Of a stretch of DNA of 64,000 nucleotides, positions 28,940-39,144 are shown in pieces; position 1 is the stretch's first letter; each line of letters starts with the position of its first letter. The DNA comes from Hyphomonas pacifica (GTDB taxonomy: Bacteria; Pseudomonadota; Alphaproteobacteria; Caulobacterales; Hyphomonadaceae). Location of the stretch: positions 1-64,000 of the forward strand of contig NZ_AWFA01000023.1 of the NCBI RefSeq assembly GCF_000682675.1, given 5' to 3'. The notes beneath the pieces are model-generated. The model saw nothing but the letters and a program-made list of their open reading frames with translations, was not told the origin of the DNA and searched no databases. The translations under genes and the position numbers were made by a program.

Positions 28940-30625
28940 ATGGCAGATTCAGAAGACATCGCAAACGAACTGGTCTTCCTGCCAATAGGTGGGTGTGAAG
29001 AGATAGGCATGAACCTCAATGCCTATGGCTATGGGCCCGCCCATGATCGCAAATGGATACTTGCGGACCTTGGCGTCACATTCGGCTCTCTGGATACACC
29101 CGGCATTGATCTGATCTGCTCAGACCCGTCTTTTCTGGTGGGTGAGAAGATCGAGGCGATCTTCCTGACGCACGCGCACGAAGACCATATCGGTGCGGTC
29201 GGCCTTCTGTATCCGCGCCTGCAAACAAACGCGCCGATCTATGCAACGCCTTTCACGGCGGAACTGGTGCGCACCAAAATGGAAGAGCGGGGCGTCGATA
29301 CGTCTGTTCTCAAACCGGTCGCTCTAGGCGGCACAGTCAAGGCAGGTCCTTTCGAGGTGACCTATGTGACGCTGACGCACTCCATCCCTGAACCGAATGC
29401 CCTGGCCATCCGTACGCCAGCAGGGATTATCCTGCACACAGGGGACTGGAAAATTGACCCGTCGCCGCAGATCGGCTCGAAGACAGACATCAAGGCCTTG
29501 ATGGCGCTCGGCGACGAAGGTGTGCTCGCCATGGTTTGCGACTCCACGAATGTCTTTGAAGAGGGCGAGTCCAGGTCAGAAGAATCCGTCCGCGAGGGGC
29601 TGGTCCAGTTGATCGCCAGCCAGCGTCAGGCTGTGGCGGTGACGACATTTGCATCCAATGTCGCGCGTGTGAAATCCGTCATTGAAGCCGCAGAGCTGGC
29701 TGGGCGTGCTGTGTGTCTTGTTGGCCGCAGCATGCATCGCATCACGGATGCCGCGAAGGCCGTCGGCATTCTGCCTCCTACGCTGGAATTCGTGGACGAG
29801 GCTGACGCCTCGCAAATTCCGGCAGAGCACATTCTCTATCTGTGCACGGGCAGCCAGGGGGAGCCACGGGCAGCCCTGACGCGTATTGCTCGCGGGGACC
29901 ATCGCAACATTTCCCTGCATCAGGGGGACACAGTTATCTTCTCGTCCCGGCTTATTCCAGGAAATGAGAAGGGTATCTTCCAGCTTCAGAACTCTCTGGC
30001 GGACCAGGGCGTCCGGGTCATCACGCCGCGCATGGTACCTGAGAAGATCCACGTATCGGGTCACCCCTGTCGGGATGAACTGAAACGTATGTACCAGTGG
30101 GTACGTCCACGCATTGCCGTGCCTGTGCACGGAGAGCGGCGCCACATTATGGAGCATGCCACGTATGCGAAGTCGCTGCAGGTTCCTCAAGCGGTAGCAC
30201 CGCGCAATGGCAGTCTCGTCCGCCTGGCTCCCGGCGAAGCAGAAATTGTAGATCTCGTTCCGGCTGGCCGCCTCTATCTGGATGGTAACAAGCTGGTGCC
30301 GGAAGGCGCGCAGGGCATTGATGAGCGCCGCAAACTGTCCTGGGGCGGCATTGTCTTTGCCTCTCTCACGCTAGACGATGATGGAGACGTTCTCGATGGA
30401 CCGGTCATCGTGACCAAAGGGTTGTCCGAGGGAGATGGCCGTTTGGCGGATGAGAGTGTCGAGCCATTGGAGATTGCCGCCGAGGATGCCATCAACAAGC
30501 TGAAGCGCCGGGATCGCATGGACGACGATAATGTCGAACGGGTGATTGGCCGCGCGATCCGCAAGGCATGCCTTGCAGCTTTCGGGCATCGGCCCATTAT
30601 TGAAGTAATTGTATTACGGAGTTGA
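28940..30625 (+). CDS. rnj: ribonuclease J
   Basis: A 561-residue metallo-beta-lactamase/beta-CASP ribonuclease that processes and degrades RNA with endonuclease and 5'-3' exonuclease activity. The zinc motif is H78-A-H80-E-D82-H83. Later conserved parts are LHTGDWKIDPSP, MVCDSTNV, LCTGSQGEPRAALTRIA of the beta-CASP domain and HVSGHPCRDEL. RNase J coexists with RNase E in many alphaproteobacteria and acts in rRNA maturation there. The ATG at 28940 is chosen; a TTG at 28931 overlapping the coaX stop is possible. Follows birA and coaX, as in related genomes. Confidence 0.95.
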   Translation: MADSEDIANELVFLPIGGCEEIGMNLNAYGYGPAHDRKWILADLGVTFGSLDTPGIDLICSDPSFLVGEKIEAIFLTHAHEDHIGAVGLLYPRLQTNAPIYATPFTAELVRTKMEERGVDTSVLKPVALGGTVKAGPFEVTYVTLTHSIPEPNALAIRTPAGIILHTGDWKIDPSPQIGSKTDIKALMALGDEGVLAMVCDSTNVFEEGESRSEESVREGLVQLIASQRQAVAVTTFASNVARVKSVIEAAELAGRAVCLVGRSMHRITDAAKAVGILPPTLEFVDEADASQIPAEHILYLCTGSQGEPRAALTRIARGDHRNISLHQGDTVIFSSRLIPGNEKGIFQLQNSLADQGVRVITPRMVPEKIHVSGHPCRDELKRMYQWVRPRIAVPVHGERRHIMEHATYAKSLQVPQAVAPRNGSLVRLAPGEAEIVDLVPAGRLYLDGNKLVPEGAQGIDERRKLSWGGIVFASLTLDDDGDVLDGPVIVTKGLSEGDGRLADESVEPLEIAAEDAINKLKRRDRMDDDNVERVIGRAIRKACLAAFGHRPIIEVIVLRS

Positions 30626-30630
30626 TCACC

Positions 30631-31059
30631 ATGCCTGAATTCAAAATCGGTCCTCTGAACCATGTCGGCGTTGCTGTGCCGGATCTTGAAGAGGCATGCG
30701 AAACCTACCGGACGCTCTATGGAGCGACAGATATCACCACGCCGTTCGAAATGCCGGAGCAGGGAGTGAAAGTCTGCTTCGTCAATTTGCCAAACAGCCA
30801 GATCGAATTGATTGAGCCGCTCAACGAAGAGTCGCCGATCCATAATTTTATTCAGAAAAACCCTAAAGGCGGACAGCATCATGTCTGTTTTGAGGTGGAT
30901 GACATTCATCAAGCCGTAGAAGAAATGGGCAAGCGCGGAGCGACTGTTCTGGGCAAGCCACGCATTGGCGCACACGGGACGCTTATCATCTTCGTACACC
31001 CGAAGAATTCCAATGGCGTTCTGATCGAGCTGATGGAAAATCCCGAGGGTCATCACTGA
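30631..31059 (+). CDS. mce: methylmalonyl-CoA epimerase
   Basis: Interconverts (S)- and (R)-methylmalonyl-CoA in propionate catabolism, upstream of methylmalonyl-CoA mutase. A 142-residue protein of the glyoxalase/vicinal oxygen chelate fold. The metal-binding His at the start of the first module (LNHVGVAV), the QHHVCFEVDD segment and the C-terminal LIELME Glu are visible. The ATG at 30631 has CGGAG 9 nt upstream; a TTG three codons earlier is less likely. Its stop overlaps the DUF1467 start (TGATG). Confidence 0.93.
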   Translation: MPEFKIGPLNHVGVAVPDLEEACETYRTLYGATDITTPFEMPEQGVKVCFVNLPNSQIELIEPLNEESPIHNFIQKNPKGGQHHVCFEVDDIHQAVEEMGKRGATVLGKPRIGAHGTLIIFVHPKNSNGVLIELMENPEGHH

Positions 31060-31292
31060 TGACCATCGCAAGTGCCTTGGTCGTTTTTACGATTTGTTGG
31101 TGGCTCTGCTTTTTTGTGGCGTTGCCGATTGGTGTGCGGGGGCAGTGGGAAGATGATTCCACCATCCCTGGCACCGAAGAAGCAGCTCCCAAGCATCCCA
31201 TGCTGGTAAAAAAAGTAATATGGGCCTCTGCTGGGGCGGCAGTCCTGACAGCAATTGCCGCAGTGGTCGTGCCACGCCTTCTTGCGCAATAG
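31059..31292 (+). CDS. DUF1467 family small membrane protein
   Basis: A 77-residue protein with two predicted transmembrane helices (residues ~5-27 and ~53-73) joined by an acidic loop that contains the family hallmark LPIGVRGQWE. DUF1467 proteins are small, alphaproteobacterial and of unknown function. They are often found between mce and proS, as here. Overlaps the mce stop by one base. Confidence 0.88.
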   Translation: MTIASALVVFTICWWLCFFVALPIGVRGQWEDDSTIPGTEEAAPKHPMLVKKVIWASAGAAVLTAIAAVVVPRLLAQ

Positions 31293-31343
31293 GCATAGCT
31301 GCGGCTAGGTGGGCCACGTTCAGTGCGTGATCACGGAGATTCC

Positions 31344-32663
31344 ATGCGTCTTTCGAAGTATTTCCTTCCGGTTTCAAAGGAAGCGCCGTCAGATGCGGCG
31401 ATTGCCTCCCACCAGTTGATGCTACGCACTGGAATGGTCCGCCAGAACGGGGCAGGCATCTATACGTGGCTGCCGCTGGGTCTGAACGTTCTGAAAAAGA
31501 TCGAGCAGATCGTCCGTGAAGAGCTAAACCGGGCCGGGGCTATTGAAATCCTGATGCCGACGCTTCAGCAGGCAGACCTTTGGAAAGAGTCCGGTCGCTA
31601 TGAGGCTTACGGCAAGGAGATGCTGCGCATTACCGATCGTCATGACCGGGAAATGCTGTACGGCCCGACCAATGAAGAGCTCGTGACCGATGTGTTCCGC
31701 AGCTATGTCAAAAGCTACAAGCAATTGCCGCTGAACCTCTATCATCAGCAATGGAAGTTCCGCGATGAGATCCGGCCGCGTTTTGGTGTGATGCGAGGGC
31801 GTGAATTCCTGATGAAGGATGGCTATTCTTTTGACCTCACCCCGGAAGAAGCGCGCCACTCATATAACCGCATGTTCTGCGCCTATCTGAACGCGTTTGA
31901 TCGGATGGGGTTGACGGCTGTTCCTATGCGGGCTGACACAGGCCCCATTGGCGGCGATCTGAGCCACGAATTCATCATCCTGGCTGATACGGGCGAAAGT
32001 GCCGTCTTCTGCGACAAGGTGCTGCTTGAAATGCCGGCGCCAGGGGCGGATCTAGACTTTGGTGCGGACCTGACGGTCGAGGTCGAGAAGCGTACACAGC
32101 ATTATGCCGCAACCGATGAGATGCATGACGAAGCTGCCTTTGCTGAATTGCCGGAAGATCGGCAGGTGTCAGCGCGCGGAATCGAAGTGGGACATATCTT
32201 CTATTTTGGGACCAAGTATTCCGAACCCATGAATGCCCTAGTGCAAGGGCCAGATGGACAAATGGTGCCTGTAGAAATGGGCAGCTATGGTATCGGCGTG
32301 TCCCGGCTCGTCGGCGGTATAATTGAAGCGTGTCATGACGAGAATGGCATCGTCTGGCCTGAAGCAGTGGCACCTTTCCAGGTCGGTCTGATCAATATGC
32401 GCGTTGGCGACGAGGCCTGCGATAATGCCTGTAACCAAGCCTATGCGGCGCTGATGGATGCTGGCATCGATACGCTTTATGACGACACAGAAGACCGCGC
32501 TGGCGCGAAGTTCGCGCGAATGGACCTGATTGGGTTGCCCTGGCAGATCGTGATTGGCCCGCGGGGCCTCGCGAATGGGGTTGTTGAGGTGAAAAACCGC
32601 AAGACCAGCGAGAAATCCGAATTGCCCATGGCAGATGCTCTGGCGATGGTGCGTCCATCATGA
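31344..32663 (+). CDS. proS: prolyl-tRNA synthetase (short, editing-domain-free type)
   Basis: Charges tRNA-Pro with proline. At 439 residues it is much shorter than E. coli ProRS (about 570) because the insertion editing domain between class II motifs 2 and 3 is absent; this form is typical of alphaproteobacteria and mitochondria. Visible class II motifs are [41 protein letters not shown] (motif 2) and [10 protein letters not shown] (motif 3). The anticodon-binding domain follows residue ~345. The ATG at 31344 has GGAG 5 nt upstream. The stop overlaps the lolC/E start (ATGA). Confidence 0.96.
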   Translation: MRLSKYFLPVSKEAPSDAAIASHQLMLRTGMVRQNGAGIYTWLPLGLNVLKKIEQIVREELNRAGAIEILMPTLQQADLWKESGRYEAYGKEMLRITDRHDREMLYGPTNEELVTDVFRSYVKSYKQLPLNLYHQQWKFRDEIRPRFGVMRGREFLMKDGYSFDLTPEEARHSYNRMFCAYLNAFDRMGLTAVPMRADTGPIGGDLSHEFIILADTGESAVFCDKVLLEMPAPGADLDFGADLTVEVEKRTQHYAATDEMHDEAAFAELPEDRQVSARGIEVGHIFYFGTKYSEPMNALVQGPDGQMVPVEMGSYGIGVSRLVGGIIEACHDENGIVWPEAVAPFQVGLINMRVGDEACDNACNQAYAALMDAGIDTLYDDTEDRAGAKFARMDLIGLPWQIVIGPRGLANGVVEVKNRKTSEKSELPMADALAMVRPS

Positions 32664-33952
32664 GCGAGCTGTCTTCCGCCGCCACGCCCTTTGGCAAGCT
32701 GGAGCGCACCCTGGCATGGCGTTACCTGCGTGCGAAGCGTGAGCATGGCGGAGCCAGCCTTATCTCTATCATTTCCTTTGTGGGGATTTTCTTCGCGGTT
32801 GCCGCGCTGATCATCACCATGTCGATCATGAGTGGTTTCCGCGCCACCTTGCTGGATGCCCTGCTGGGGGGGCAGCCGCATGTCTATGGGGTGGTTGCGT
32901 CCTATACGGAAGAAGAAGCTGAGCAGATCGCCGATACGATAAGTAAGATCAATGGCGTGTCGAGTGTCTCTCCCTATATCGAGGAATATGTGCTCGTCAC
33001 GGCCAATGGCCGGAAAACTGGGGCTGCCGTGCGGGCCATTCGCAAGGAAGACCTGGCGACGATGCCCTTCTTGAAAGATGGCGGAAAGGCGGCCATTGAG
33101 GCCGGGTTCGGGGAAGGCCGCAATGGCGGTGATGTCATCATGATGGGGGCATTCCTGGCAGCAGGCCGTGAGGGTCTGGGTGTCAAACCCGGTGACAAGG
33201 TCGAGATTATCACCTCCCAGACCAATGCAGGGCCGATGGGCTCCACACCGCGCAGCAAGGCCTATACGGTCGGGGATGTGTTCAAGACGGGCAGTGTGGA
33301 ACTGGACAGGCTCTACATCTTCATGCCGATGGATCAGGCCCAGATTCTGTTCCAGTCCAAGGATCATTACCAGATGCTGGATATCCGGCTGGATGATCCC
33401 AACAAAACGCGCGAAGCCATGGAGGCCATTGCGCAGGCGACTGGCAATGCCCTCTACACGTTTGACTGGAAAAGCCAGCGGGCAGGATATTTGAATGCCT
33501 TGCAGGTGGAACGCACAATGGTGCGTCTGCTGGTCATGGTCATCATGGGCATTGCTACGCTCAACATAATTGTTGGTGTAGTTATGTTGGTGAAGAACAA
33601 GACGCGTGACATCGCTATTCTGAGGACGATAGGCTTGGGCCGAGGGGGCGTGTTACGCGTCTTCCTTCTGGTCGGCACCACTTTGGGCATGCTGGGCGCA
33701 ATGCTGGGCATGCTGATCGGCGTGCTGGTCGTCATGAATATCAGCGCTGTGGAGGCCTTCATCAATCTGTTCGTTCCGGGGCAGGTGTTTGACGCGGAAG
33801 TCTACGGGCTGGAGGGCCTGCCGGCCATTCTGGATTGGGGCGAAGTTCTCCGCACAGGTCTGTATGCTTTGGGTATGTCGATGCTTGTCTCGATCATCCC
33901 GGCATGGTGGGCATCCCGTCAGGACCCGGTCAGCGCACTGAGGTTCGAATAA
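32660..33952 (+). CDS. lolC: lipoprotein-releasing ABC transporter permease (LolC/E family)
   Basis: A 430-residue inner-membrane permease that, with LolD, extracts outer-membrane lipoproteins. The order is one N-terminal transmembrane helix (~34-56), a large periplasmic MacB-like domain and three C-terminal helices, followed by the family ending [17 protein letters not shown]. Only one permease gene is present before lolD, as in alphaproteobacteria, which are thought to use a homodimer in place of separate LolC and LolE. It overlaps proS (ATGA) and lolD (TAATG). Confidence 0.93.
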   Translation: MSELSSAATPFGKLERTLAWRYLRAKREHGGASLISIISFVGIFFAVAALIITMSIMSGFRATLLDALLGGQPHVYGVVASYTEEEAEQIADTISKINGVSSVSPYIEEYVLVTANGRKTGAAVRAIRKEDLATMPFLKDGGKAAIEAGFGEGRNGGDVIMMGAFLAAGREGLGVKPGDKVEIITSQTNAGPMGSTPRSKAYTVGDVFKTGSVELDRLYIFMPMDQAQILFQSKDHYQMLDIRLDDPNKTREAMEAIAQATGNALYTFDWKSQRAGYLNALQVERTMVRLLVMVIMGIATLNIIVGVVMLVKNKTRDIAILRTIGLGRGGVLRVFLLVGTTLGMLGAMLGMLIGVLVVMNISAVEAFINLFVPGQVFDAEVYGLEGLPAILDWGEVLRTGLYALGMSMLVSIIPAWWASRQDPVSALRFE

Positions 33953-34641
33953 TGACAGGCCCTGTTCTCGAATTGATCGGCATTGATCGCTACTACCGCA
34001 CGGCTGCGGGTGAACTGCATGTGCTGAACGATACAGACCTTCAGTTGAATGCCGGAGAGCTTGTGGGGCTCGTCGGGCCTTCTGGGTCCGGCAAGTCGAC
34101 CCTGCTGCATACGGCAGGTCTGCTGGAGCGTCCTGAGGCCGGCAAGGTCATGCTGGACGGTATCGACTGCTTGTCCCTGGATGATGCAGGACGCACCGCT
34201 ATCCGGCGCAGCAAGATCGGATTTGTCTATCAGTTCCACCATTTGCTGCCTGAGTTCAGCGCCGCAGATAACATTGCGATGCCGCTGATGATTGCTGGCG
34301 TGAAGAAAGCAGAGGCCCGCGAGAAGGCGGAGCATCTGCTGGGCGAAATGGGTCTTGAAGATCGCGGTCATCACCAGCCAGCCCAAATGTCTGGCGGCGA
34401 GCAGCAAAGGGTCGCCATCGCCCGGGCGCTAGCCAATGATCCTCGGCTGGTTATTGCTGACGAGCCCACAGGCAATCTGGACCCTGGCACGACAGAGCGT
34501 GTTTTCGCGACCCTGATCAATATGGTGCGCAATGAGGGCGCTGCCGTTCTGGTCGCGACGCACAATCTGTCCCTGACCCGCCACATGGACCGCGTCCTGA
34601 CGCTGTCAGACGGCAAGCTGATCGACTACCAGCCAGCCTGA
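33952..34641 (+). CDS. lolD: lipoprotein-releasing ABC transporter ATP-binding protein
   Basis: The 229-residue ATPase partner of the LolC/E permease. It shows Walker A GPSGSGKST (residues ~42-50), Q-loop YQFHHLLPEFSA, the signature MSGGEQQRVAIARAL, Walker B LVIADEPTGNLD and the H-loop ATHNLSL. The start is the ATG overlapping the permease stop by one base. Confidence 0.95.
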   Translation: MTGPVLELIGIDRYYRTAAGELHVLNDTDLQLNAGELVGLVGPSGSGKSTLLHTAGLLERPEAGKVMLDGIDCLSLDDAGRTAIRRSKIGFVYQFHHLLPEFSAADNIAMPLMIAGVKKAEAREKAEHLLGEMGLEDRGHHQPAQMSGGEQQRVAIARALANDPRLVIADEPTGNLDPGTTERVFATLINMVRNEGAAVLVATHNLSLTRHMDRVLTLSDGKLIDYQPA

Positions 34642-34687
34642 TTCAAACCTGTGAAAAGGTCCTTCGGGCTGTGCCCCTCTGCTCTGG

Positions 34688-34722
34688 CCTGAAGCGGGCT
34701 GGCAACGTATCCTGTCTTCAGG
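34688..34722 (+). other. inverted repeat touching the dnaE Shine-Dalgarno
   Basis: CCTGAAG (34688-34694) can pair with CTTCAGG (34716-34722). The 3' arm includes the first three bases of the AGGAG ribosome site of dnaE (34720-34724). The stem is only 7 bp with a 21-nt loop, so it is weak. Confidence 0.3.
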
Positions 34723-34732
34723 AGAATGCCCT

Positions 34733-37700
34733 GTGTCTGAGTCGCCCTTTATCCATCTGGCCGTAAGGTCCAGCTACTCCCTGCTGGAGAGCATGATCAC
34801 GCCCAAGGGGCTGAAAGCCTGGTGCGTCGAGCAGGGCATGCCAGCTGTTGCGATTACGGACAGGAATAATCTGTTCGGCGCGTTGGAGATATCGCTCACC
34901 CTGACGGATGCTGGCATTCAGCCGATCATGGCATGCTGCTTCGATGTGACGGATGGCGTGCCGAAGAGCGATCCAACGCGCATCTCGCTGTATGCGCAGA
35001 ATGAGGTTGGCTACAAAAGACTGATGTACCTGTCTTCGCGTTCCTATCTGGATGCGGAGGATGGCGTGCCGAAGCTTTCCCGCGACTTGCTGTTGGAGCA
35101 AACCGAGGGCCTGATTTTGCTGACGGGCGGCGCGGAAGGCGAGGTGGCTCGCCACCTGCTGAAGGGGCGCTTGACGGATGCCCGCACAGAGCTCTCTACG
35201 CTGGCGGCAGCATATCCGGGGCGATGCTATGTCGAGATCACACGTCACGGCACTGCAGATGAGTACGCCGTTGAAGATGACCTGATCGGCCTTGCCTATG
35301 ATCTGAAGCTGCCGCTTGTTGCGACCCATGATGTCCGCTTCATGAAGGCAGGGGATGCCAAGGCACATGATGCGATGATGTGTATCGCGAATGGCCAGTA
35401 TCTTGGGCAGGAAGACCGCAAGCGCGTTGATCCATCCCAGTATCTCAAGACAGCTCAAGAGATGCGGGAGCTGTTTGCAGATCTTCCGGAAGCTATTGAG
35501 AACACTGCGGAAATTGCGCGTCGATGCGCGATCAAGGCCGAAACGCACAAGCCCATTCTGCCAAACTTCTCCAAGGAAGGGCGCTCGGAGTCCGAAGAGC
35601 TTCGCAAACAGGCTCTGGAAGGTTTGGAATACCGCCTCGACGCGGCTGACAAATTGTATGCAGAGCGTGAGAAGTATTTCGAGCGTCTCGATTACGAGTT
35701 GTCAATTATCGAGCGCATGGGTTTCCCTGGCTACTTCCTGATCGTTTCGGACTTTATCAAATGGGCCAAAGAGAACGGTATTCCGGTGGGCCCCGGCCGG
35801 GGGTCTGGTGCTGGATCTCTGGTTGCCTGGGTGCTGTTGATCACAGACCTCGACCCCTTGCGCTTCGACCTGCTGTTCGAACGCTTCCTGAACCCTGAGC
35901 GTGTTTCAATGCCTGACTTCGACGTCGACTTCTGTCAGGAGCGTCGCGGCGAGGTGATCCGTTATGTGCGCGACAAGTACGGCGCGGACTCAGTGGCAAT
36001 GATCATCACCTTTGGTACGCTTCAGGCGAAGGCTGTTGTGCGTGATGTCGGACGCGTGATGCAAATGCCTTACGGGCAGGTGGACCGCCTGGCCAAGCTG
36101 ATCCCGTTCAACCCGGCAAATCCGCCCAAGCTCCAGGACGCGATTGACGACGAGCCGAAGTTTCAGGACGAGATCGACGCGGATGAACGTGTCGAGGAGT
36201 TGCTAGAAATCGCACTGTCTCTCGAAGGCAAGTACCGGAACGCTGGTACGCACGCCGCCGGTGTTGTAATCGGTGACCGTCCGCTGGTCGAGCTTGTGCC
36301 GCTCTATAATGATCCTAGGGCTGATCTTCCGGCAACTCAGTTCAATATGAAATATGCCGAGCAAGCGGGGCTTGTTAAGTTCGACTTCCTTGGGCTGAAA
36401 ACCCTGACCGTTATCGACCGTGCACTGAAGTTCATCCGACGCGACGGGCGTGACGTCGGCACGGAATGGCAAAGCCTCGATGATAAGGCGACCTATGATC
36501 TGATGGCTAGTGGTGACACGCTCGGTGTTTTCCAGCTTGAGGGCGCGGGCATGCGAGACACCCTCAAAAAGGTGCGTCCACACAGCCTGGAAGATGTGAT
36601 CGCCATCATTTCGCTCTATCGCCCTGGTCCGATGGAGAACATTCCGATATATGTGCAGGGTAAGGAAGATCCTGCCTCGGTTACTTACCAGCACCCTGAC
36701 CTGAAACCCGTGCTCGAAGCCACCTATGGTGTGCCTGTCTATCAGGAGCAGGTGATGCGGATGGCGCAGGAAATCGCTGGCTATTCGCTCGGCGACGCTG
36801 ACCTTCTGCGCCGCGCAATGGGTAAGAAAAAGATCGAAGAGATGATCGCCCAGCGCCAGCGCTTTGTTGAAGGTGCGGCAGCAAATAAAGGCATGGCGGC
36901 GCCGCTCGCCAACGACATCTTCGATACCATGGAGAAGTTTGCGGGCTACGGCTTCAACAAATCCCACGCGGCGGCCTATGCCCTGATTGGCTACCATACG
37001 GGCTATCTGAAGCGTCACTTCCCAGTGGAGTTCCTCGCCGCTTCCATGAGCCTTGACCTTGGCAACACTGACAAGCTCGCGGCCTTCTTCCAGGAAGCAA
37101 AACGCCTCAAGATTCCAGTTTTGGCGCCGAATGTGAACACGTCCACCGCCGACTTCGATGTGCGTGATGGGGCCGTTGTTTACGCCCTCGGCGCGTTGAA
37201 AGGCGTTGGCCTGGAGGCCATGAAGCATGTTGTTGAGGTTCGCAAAGAAGGGGGGGCTTTCAAGGACCTCTATGATTTTGCTGAGCGTGTGGACCCGCGT
37301 CATGTGAATAAAAAGGCGTTTGAATCCCTGGCAAAAGCCGGTGCGTTCGACTGCCTTGATGCGAACAGAGCCAAAGTGCTGGCCGCTGCGCCCTTATTGG
37401 CAAACCTGGCTGTCTCGGCGGCTCAGGATCGTCAGGGCGGGCAGGGCGGCCTTTTTGCGGAAGCAGAGCCAGCCTTGCGACCTGTGCTACCAAAGGTGAA
37501 GGCTTGGAACGGTCAGCAAAAGCTTGATGCCGAATTCAAGTCGATTGGCTTCTATTTCTCTGGTCACCCTCTGGATGACGTTCTGGAAGGGCTGGACCGC
37601 GATCGTGTCACCTTGGCCATGGAAGTTGAGGAGCGGGCCTCAGACGGCAAACCGCTCGAAATGATCGGGGTGGTGCGGGCCCGTAATGACAAGCCCGCAC

Positions 37701-38155
37701 GTAATGGGGGCAAGTTCGCCTTCCTCACCTTGTCTGACCCCTCAGGCGAGATTGAGATGATGGTTTTCCCTGAAACCTTGTCACAGAATTATGATCTTCT
37801 TCAGGTGGGAAACGCAGTCGCCATTACAGTTGGTGTAAAACGGAATGCGGAAGAGATTCGCCTGAATGCTGAACGCGTCCTGAAGCTTGAGGCCGCGCGC
37901 CTATCCAAGGCCATGGGAGCATTGAAGATCAGACTATCTGTCGGGGCTCTTGTTAGGGATATTGCTGGCGTTGTGGGTCATCTGGCCAAGTTGCCGGACC
38001 CGGAAAGAGGTGAAATCCTGATAGAAATGCCTCTTGAGGATGGCCGTCTGGTTACCCTCAAGCTGCCTTCCACCTACACGATCGGGCTTGGCGCCCAACG
38101 CGCCCTGAAGGACGCCCCCGGCGTGGAACGTGTCGAGCCGCTGAAAGCCGCCTGA
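34733..38155 (+). CDS. dnaE: DNA polymerase III subunit alpha
   Basis: The 1140-residue replicative polymerase (DnaE1 type). It has an N-terminal PHP domain (HLAVRSSYSLLES at ~8-20, with the usual metal-binding HxH replaced by HxxxR, suggesting a structural role only). The polymerase core has GPGRGSGAGSLVAWVL near 360 and the catalytic aspartates in PDFDVDF (~394-400), and the finger/tandem HhH region follows. A C-terminal OB fold reads RNGGKFAFLTLSDPSGEIEM. Length matches E. coli DnaE. The start is GTG with AGGAG 8 nt upstream. It stands between lolD and rpsB on the same strand. Confidence 0.97.
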   Translation: MSESPFIHLAVRSSYSLLESMITPKGLKAWCVEQGMPAVAITDRNNLFGALEISLTLTDAGIQPIMACCFDVTDGVPKSDPTRISLYAQNEVGYKRLMYLSSRSYLDAEDGVPKLSRDLLLEQTEGLILLTGGAEGEVARHLLKGRLTDARTELSTLAAAYPGRCYVEITRHGTADEYAVEDDLIGLAYDLKLPLVATHDVRFMKAGDAKAHDAMMCIANGQYLGQEDRKRVDPSQYLKTAQEMRELFADLPEAIENTAEIARRCAIKAETHKPILPNFSKEGRSESEELRKQALEGLEYRLDAADKLYAEREKYFERLDYELSIIERMGFPGYFLIVSDFIKWAKENGIPVGPGRGSGAGSLVAWVLLITDLDPLRFDLLFERFLNPERVSMPDFDVDFCQERRGEVIRYVRDKYGADSVAMIITFGTLQAKAVVRDVGRVMQMPYGQVDRLAKLIPFNPANPPKLQDAIDDEPKFQDEIDADERVEELLEIALSLEGKYRNAGTHAAGVVIGDRPLVELVPLYNDPRADLPATQFNMKYAEQAGLVKFDFLGLKTLTVIDRALKFIRRDGRDVGTEWQSLDDKATYDLMASGDTLGVFQLEGAGMRDTLKKVRPHSLEDVIAIISLYRPGPMENIPIYVQGKEDPASVTYQHPDLKPVLEATYGVPVYQEQVMRMAQEIAGYSLGDADLLRRAMGKKKIEEMIAQRQRFVEGAAANKGMAAPLANDIFDTMEKFAGYGFNKSHAAAYALIGYHTGYLKRHFPVEFLAASMSLDLGNTDKLAAFFQEAKRLKIPVLAPNVNTSTADFDVRDGAVVYALGALKGVGLEAMKHVVEVRKEGGAFKDLYDFAERVDPRHVNKKAFESLAKAGAFDCLDANRAKVLAAAPLLANLAVSAAQDRQGGQGGLFAEAEPALRPVLPKVKAWNGQQKLDAEFKSIGFYFSGHPLDDVLEGLDRDRVTLAMEVEERASDGKPLEMIGVVRARNDKPARNGGKFAFLTLSDPSGEIEMMVFPETLSQNYDLLQVGNAVAITVGVKRNAEEIRLNAERVLKLEAARLSKAMGALKIRLSVGALVRDIAGVVGHLAKLPDPERGEILIEMPLEDGRLVTLKLPSTYTIGLGAQRALKDAPGVERVEPLKAA

Positions 38156-38175
38156 CAAAAGGCGTTCACGGCATC

Positions 38176-38203
38176 TTGCGGCGTGGGGGGATTTATGTAT
38201 AAG
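38176..38203 (+). promoter_or_regulatory. candidate sigma-70-type promoter of rpsB-tsf
   Basis: TTGCGG (38176-38181) and TATAAG (38198-38203) are separated by 16 bp, within the 145-bp gap between dnaE and rpsB. This would give an untranslated leader of about 90 nt. The -35 matches the TTG core only; the -10 matches 5 of 6. Confidence 0.45.
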
Positions 38204-38300
38204 CCGCCCCATCAGAAACCAGTTCACGGGTGCATCCGGTGCTGCGGGCCATGGGGGTCCAAAGTTCCACTCGTGACGGCCAACCGGATGGAGACAATCT

Positions 38301-39101
38301 ATGGCCCTACCTGACTTCACCATGCGTCAGCTCCTCGAAGCTGGCGTTCACTTCGGTCACCAAACCCACCGCTGGAACCCGCGCATGAAGCCGTATATCT
38401 ACGGTGATCGCTCCGGCATTCACATCATGGATCTGTCGCAAACTGTTCCGGCGCTTCACCAGGCGCTGGTGTTCGTGCGCGACACTGTCGCCAAAGGCGG
38501 CCGCGTTCTGTTCGTGGGTACTAAGCGTCAGGCTGCAGAGCCGATTGCTGAAGCTGCACAACGCTGCGCTCAATACTACATGAATCACCGTTGGCTGGGC
38601 GGCACGCTCACCAACTGGTCCACCGTTTCCCACTCCATCAAGCAGCTCAAAGAGCTGAACGCGATGTTCGAGAGCGGTAGCGGTCAGGGACTGACCAAGA
38701 AAGAATTGCTCGACCTGGAGCGCCGCCGCGACAAGCTGCAACTCTCCCTCGGCGGTATCGCTGACATGGGCGGTTTGCCGGCTGCGATGATCGTGATCGA
38801 CACCAACAAGGAAGCGATCGCCGTTCAGGAAGCTCGCAAGCTGGGTATCCCGGTTGTGGCCGTGCTCGACACTAATTGTGATCCAGCAGATGCCGATTAT
38901 GGCTTCCCGGGCAATGACGACGCCGCTCGTGCGATCTCGCTCTACTGCAACCTGTTTGCTGACGCGGTCCTGGACGGTCTAGCAGAATCGACCGCTGGCC
39001 TGGGTGTTGACTTGGGTGAGCTGGAAGACGTTGACGCCCTTGCAGAAGCTGATGTGGCAACTGCAGAAGGCGAAACGGCTGAAGATACGACGGGTGCCTG
39101 A
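38301..39101 (+). CDS. rpsB: 30S ribosomal protein S2
   Basis: A 266-residue S2 with the classic start [28 protein letters not shown] and the segments [31 protein letters not shown] and [26 protein letters not shown]. An acidic, alanine-rich C-terminal tail of about 30 residues extends past the conserved domain. It pairs with tsf in the conserved rpsB-tsf order. A GGAG site precedes the ATG. Confidence 0.97.
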   Translation: MALPDFTMRQLLEAGVHFGHQTHRWNPRMKPYIYGDRSGIHIMDLSQTVPALHQALVFVRDTVAKGGRVLFVGTKRQAAEPIAEAAQRCAQYYMNHRWLGGTLTNWSTVSHSIKQLKELNAMFESGSGQGLTKKELLDLERRRDKLQLSLGGIADMGGLPAAMIVIDTNKEAIAVQEARKLGIPVVAVLDTNCDPADADYGFPGNDDAARAISLYCNLFADAVLDGLAESTAGLGVDLGELEDVDALAEADVATAEGETAEDTTGA

Positions 39102-39144
39102 GTTCGGGCATCCGAACTGAAGACGAAATTGAAGGAATACAGCA

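Noticed and set aside
36203-37303. 366-residue minus-strand open frame within dnaE
   Set aside because: Antisense of the polymerase fingers region; no independent evidence.
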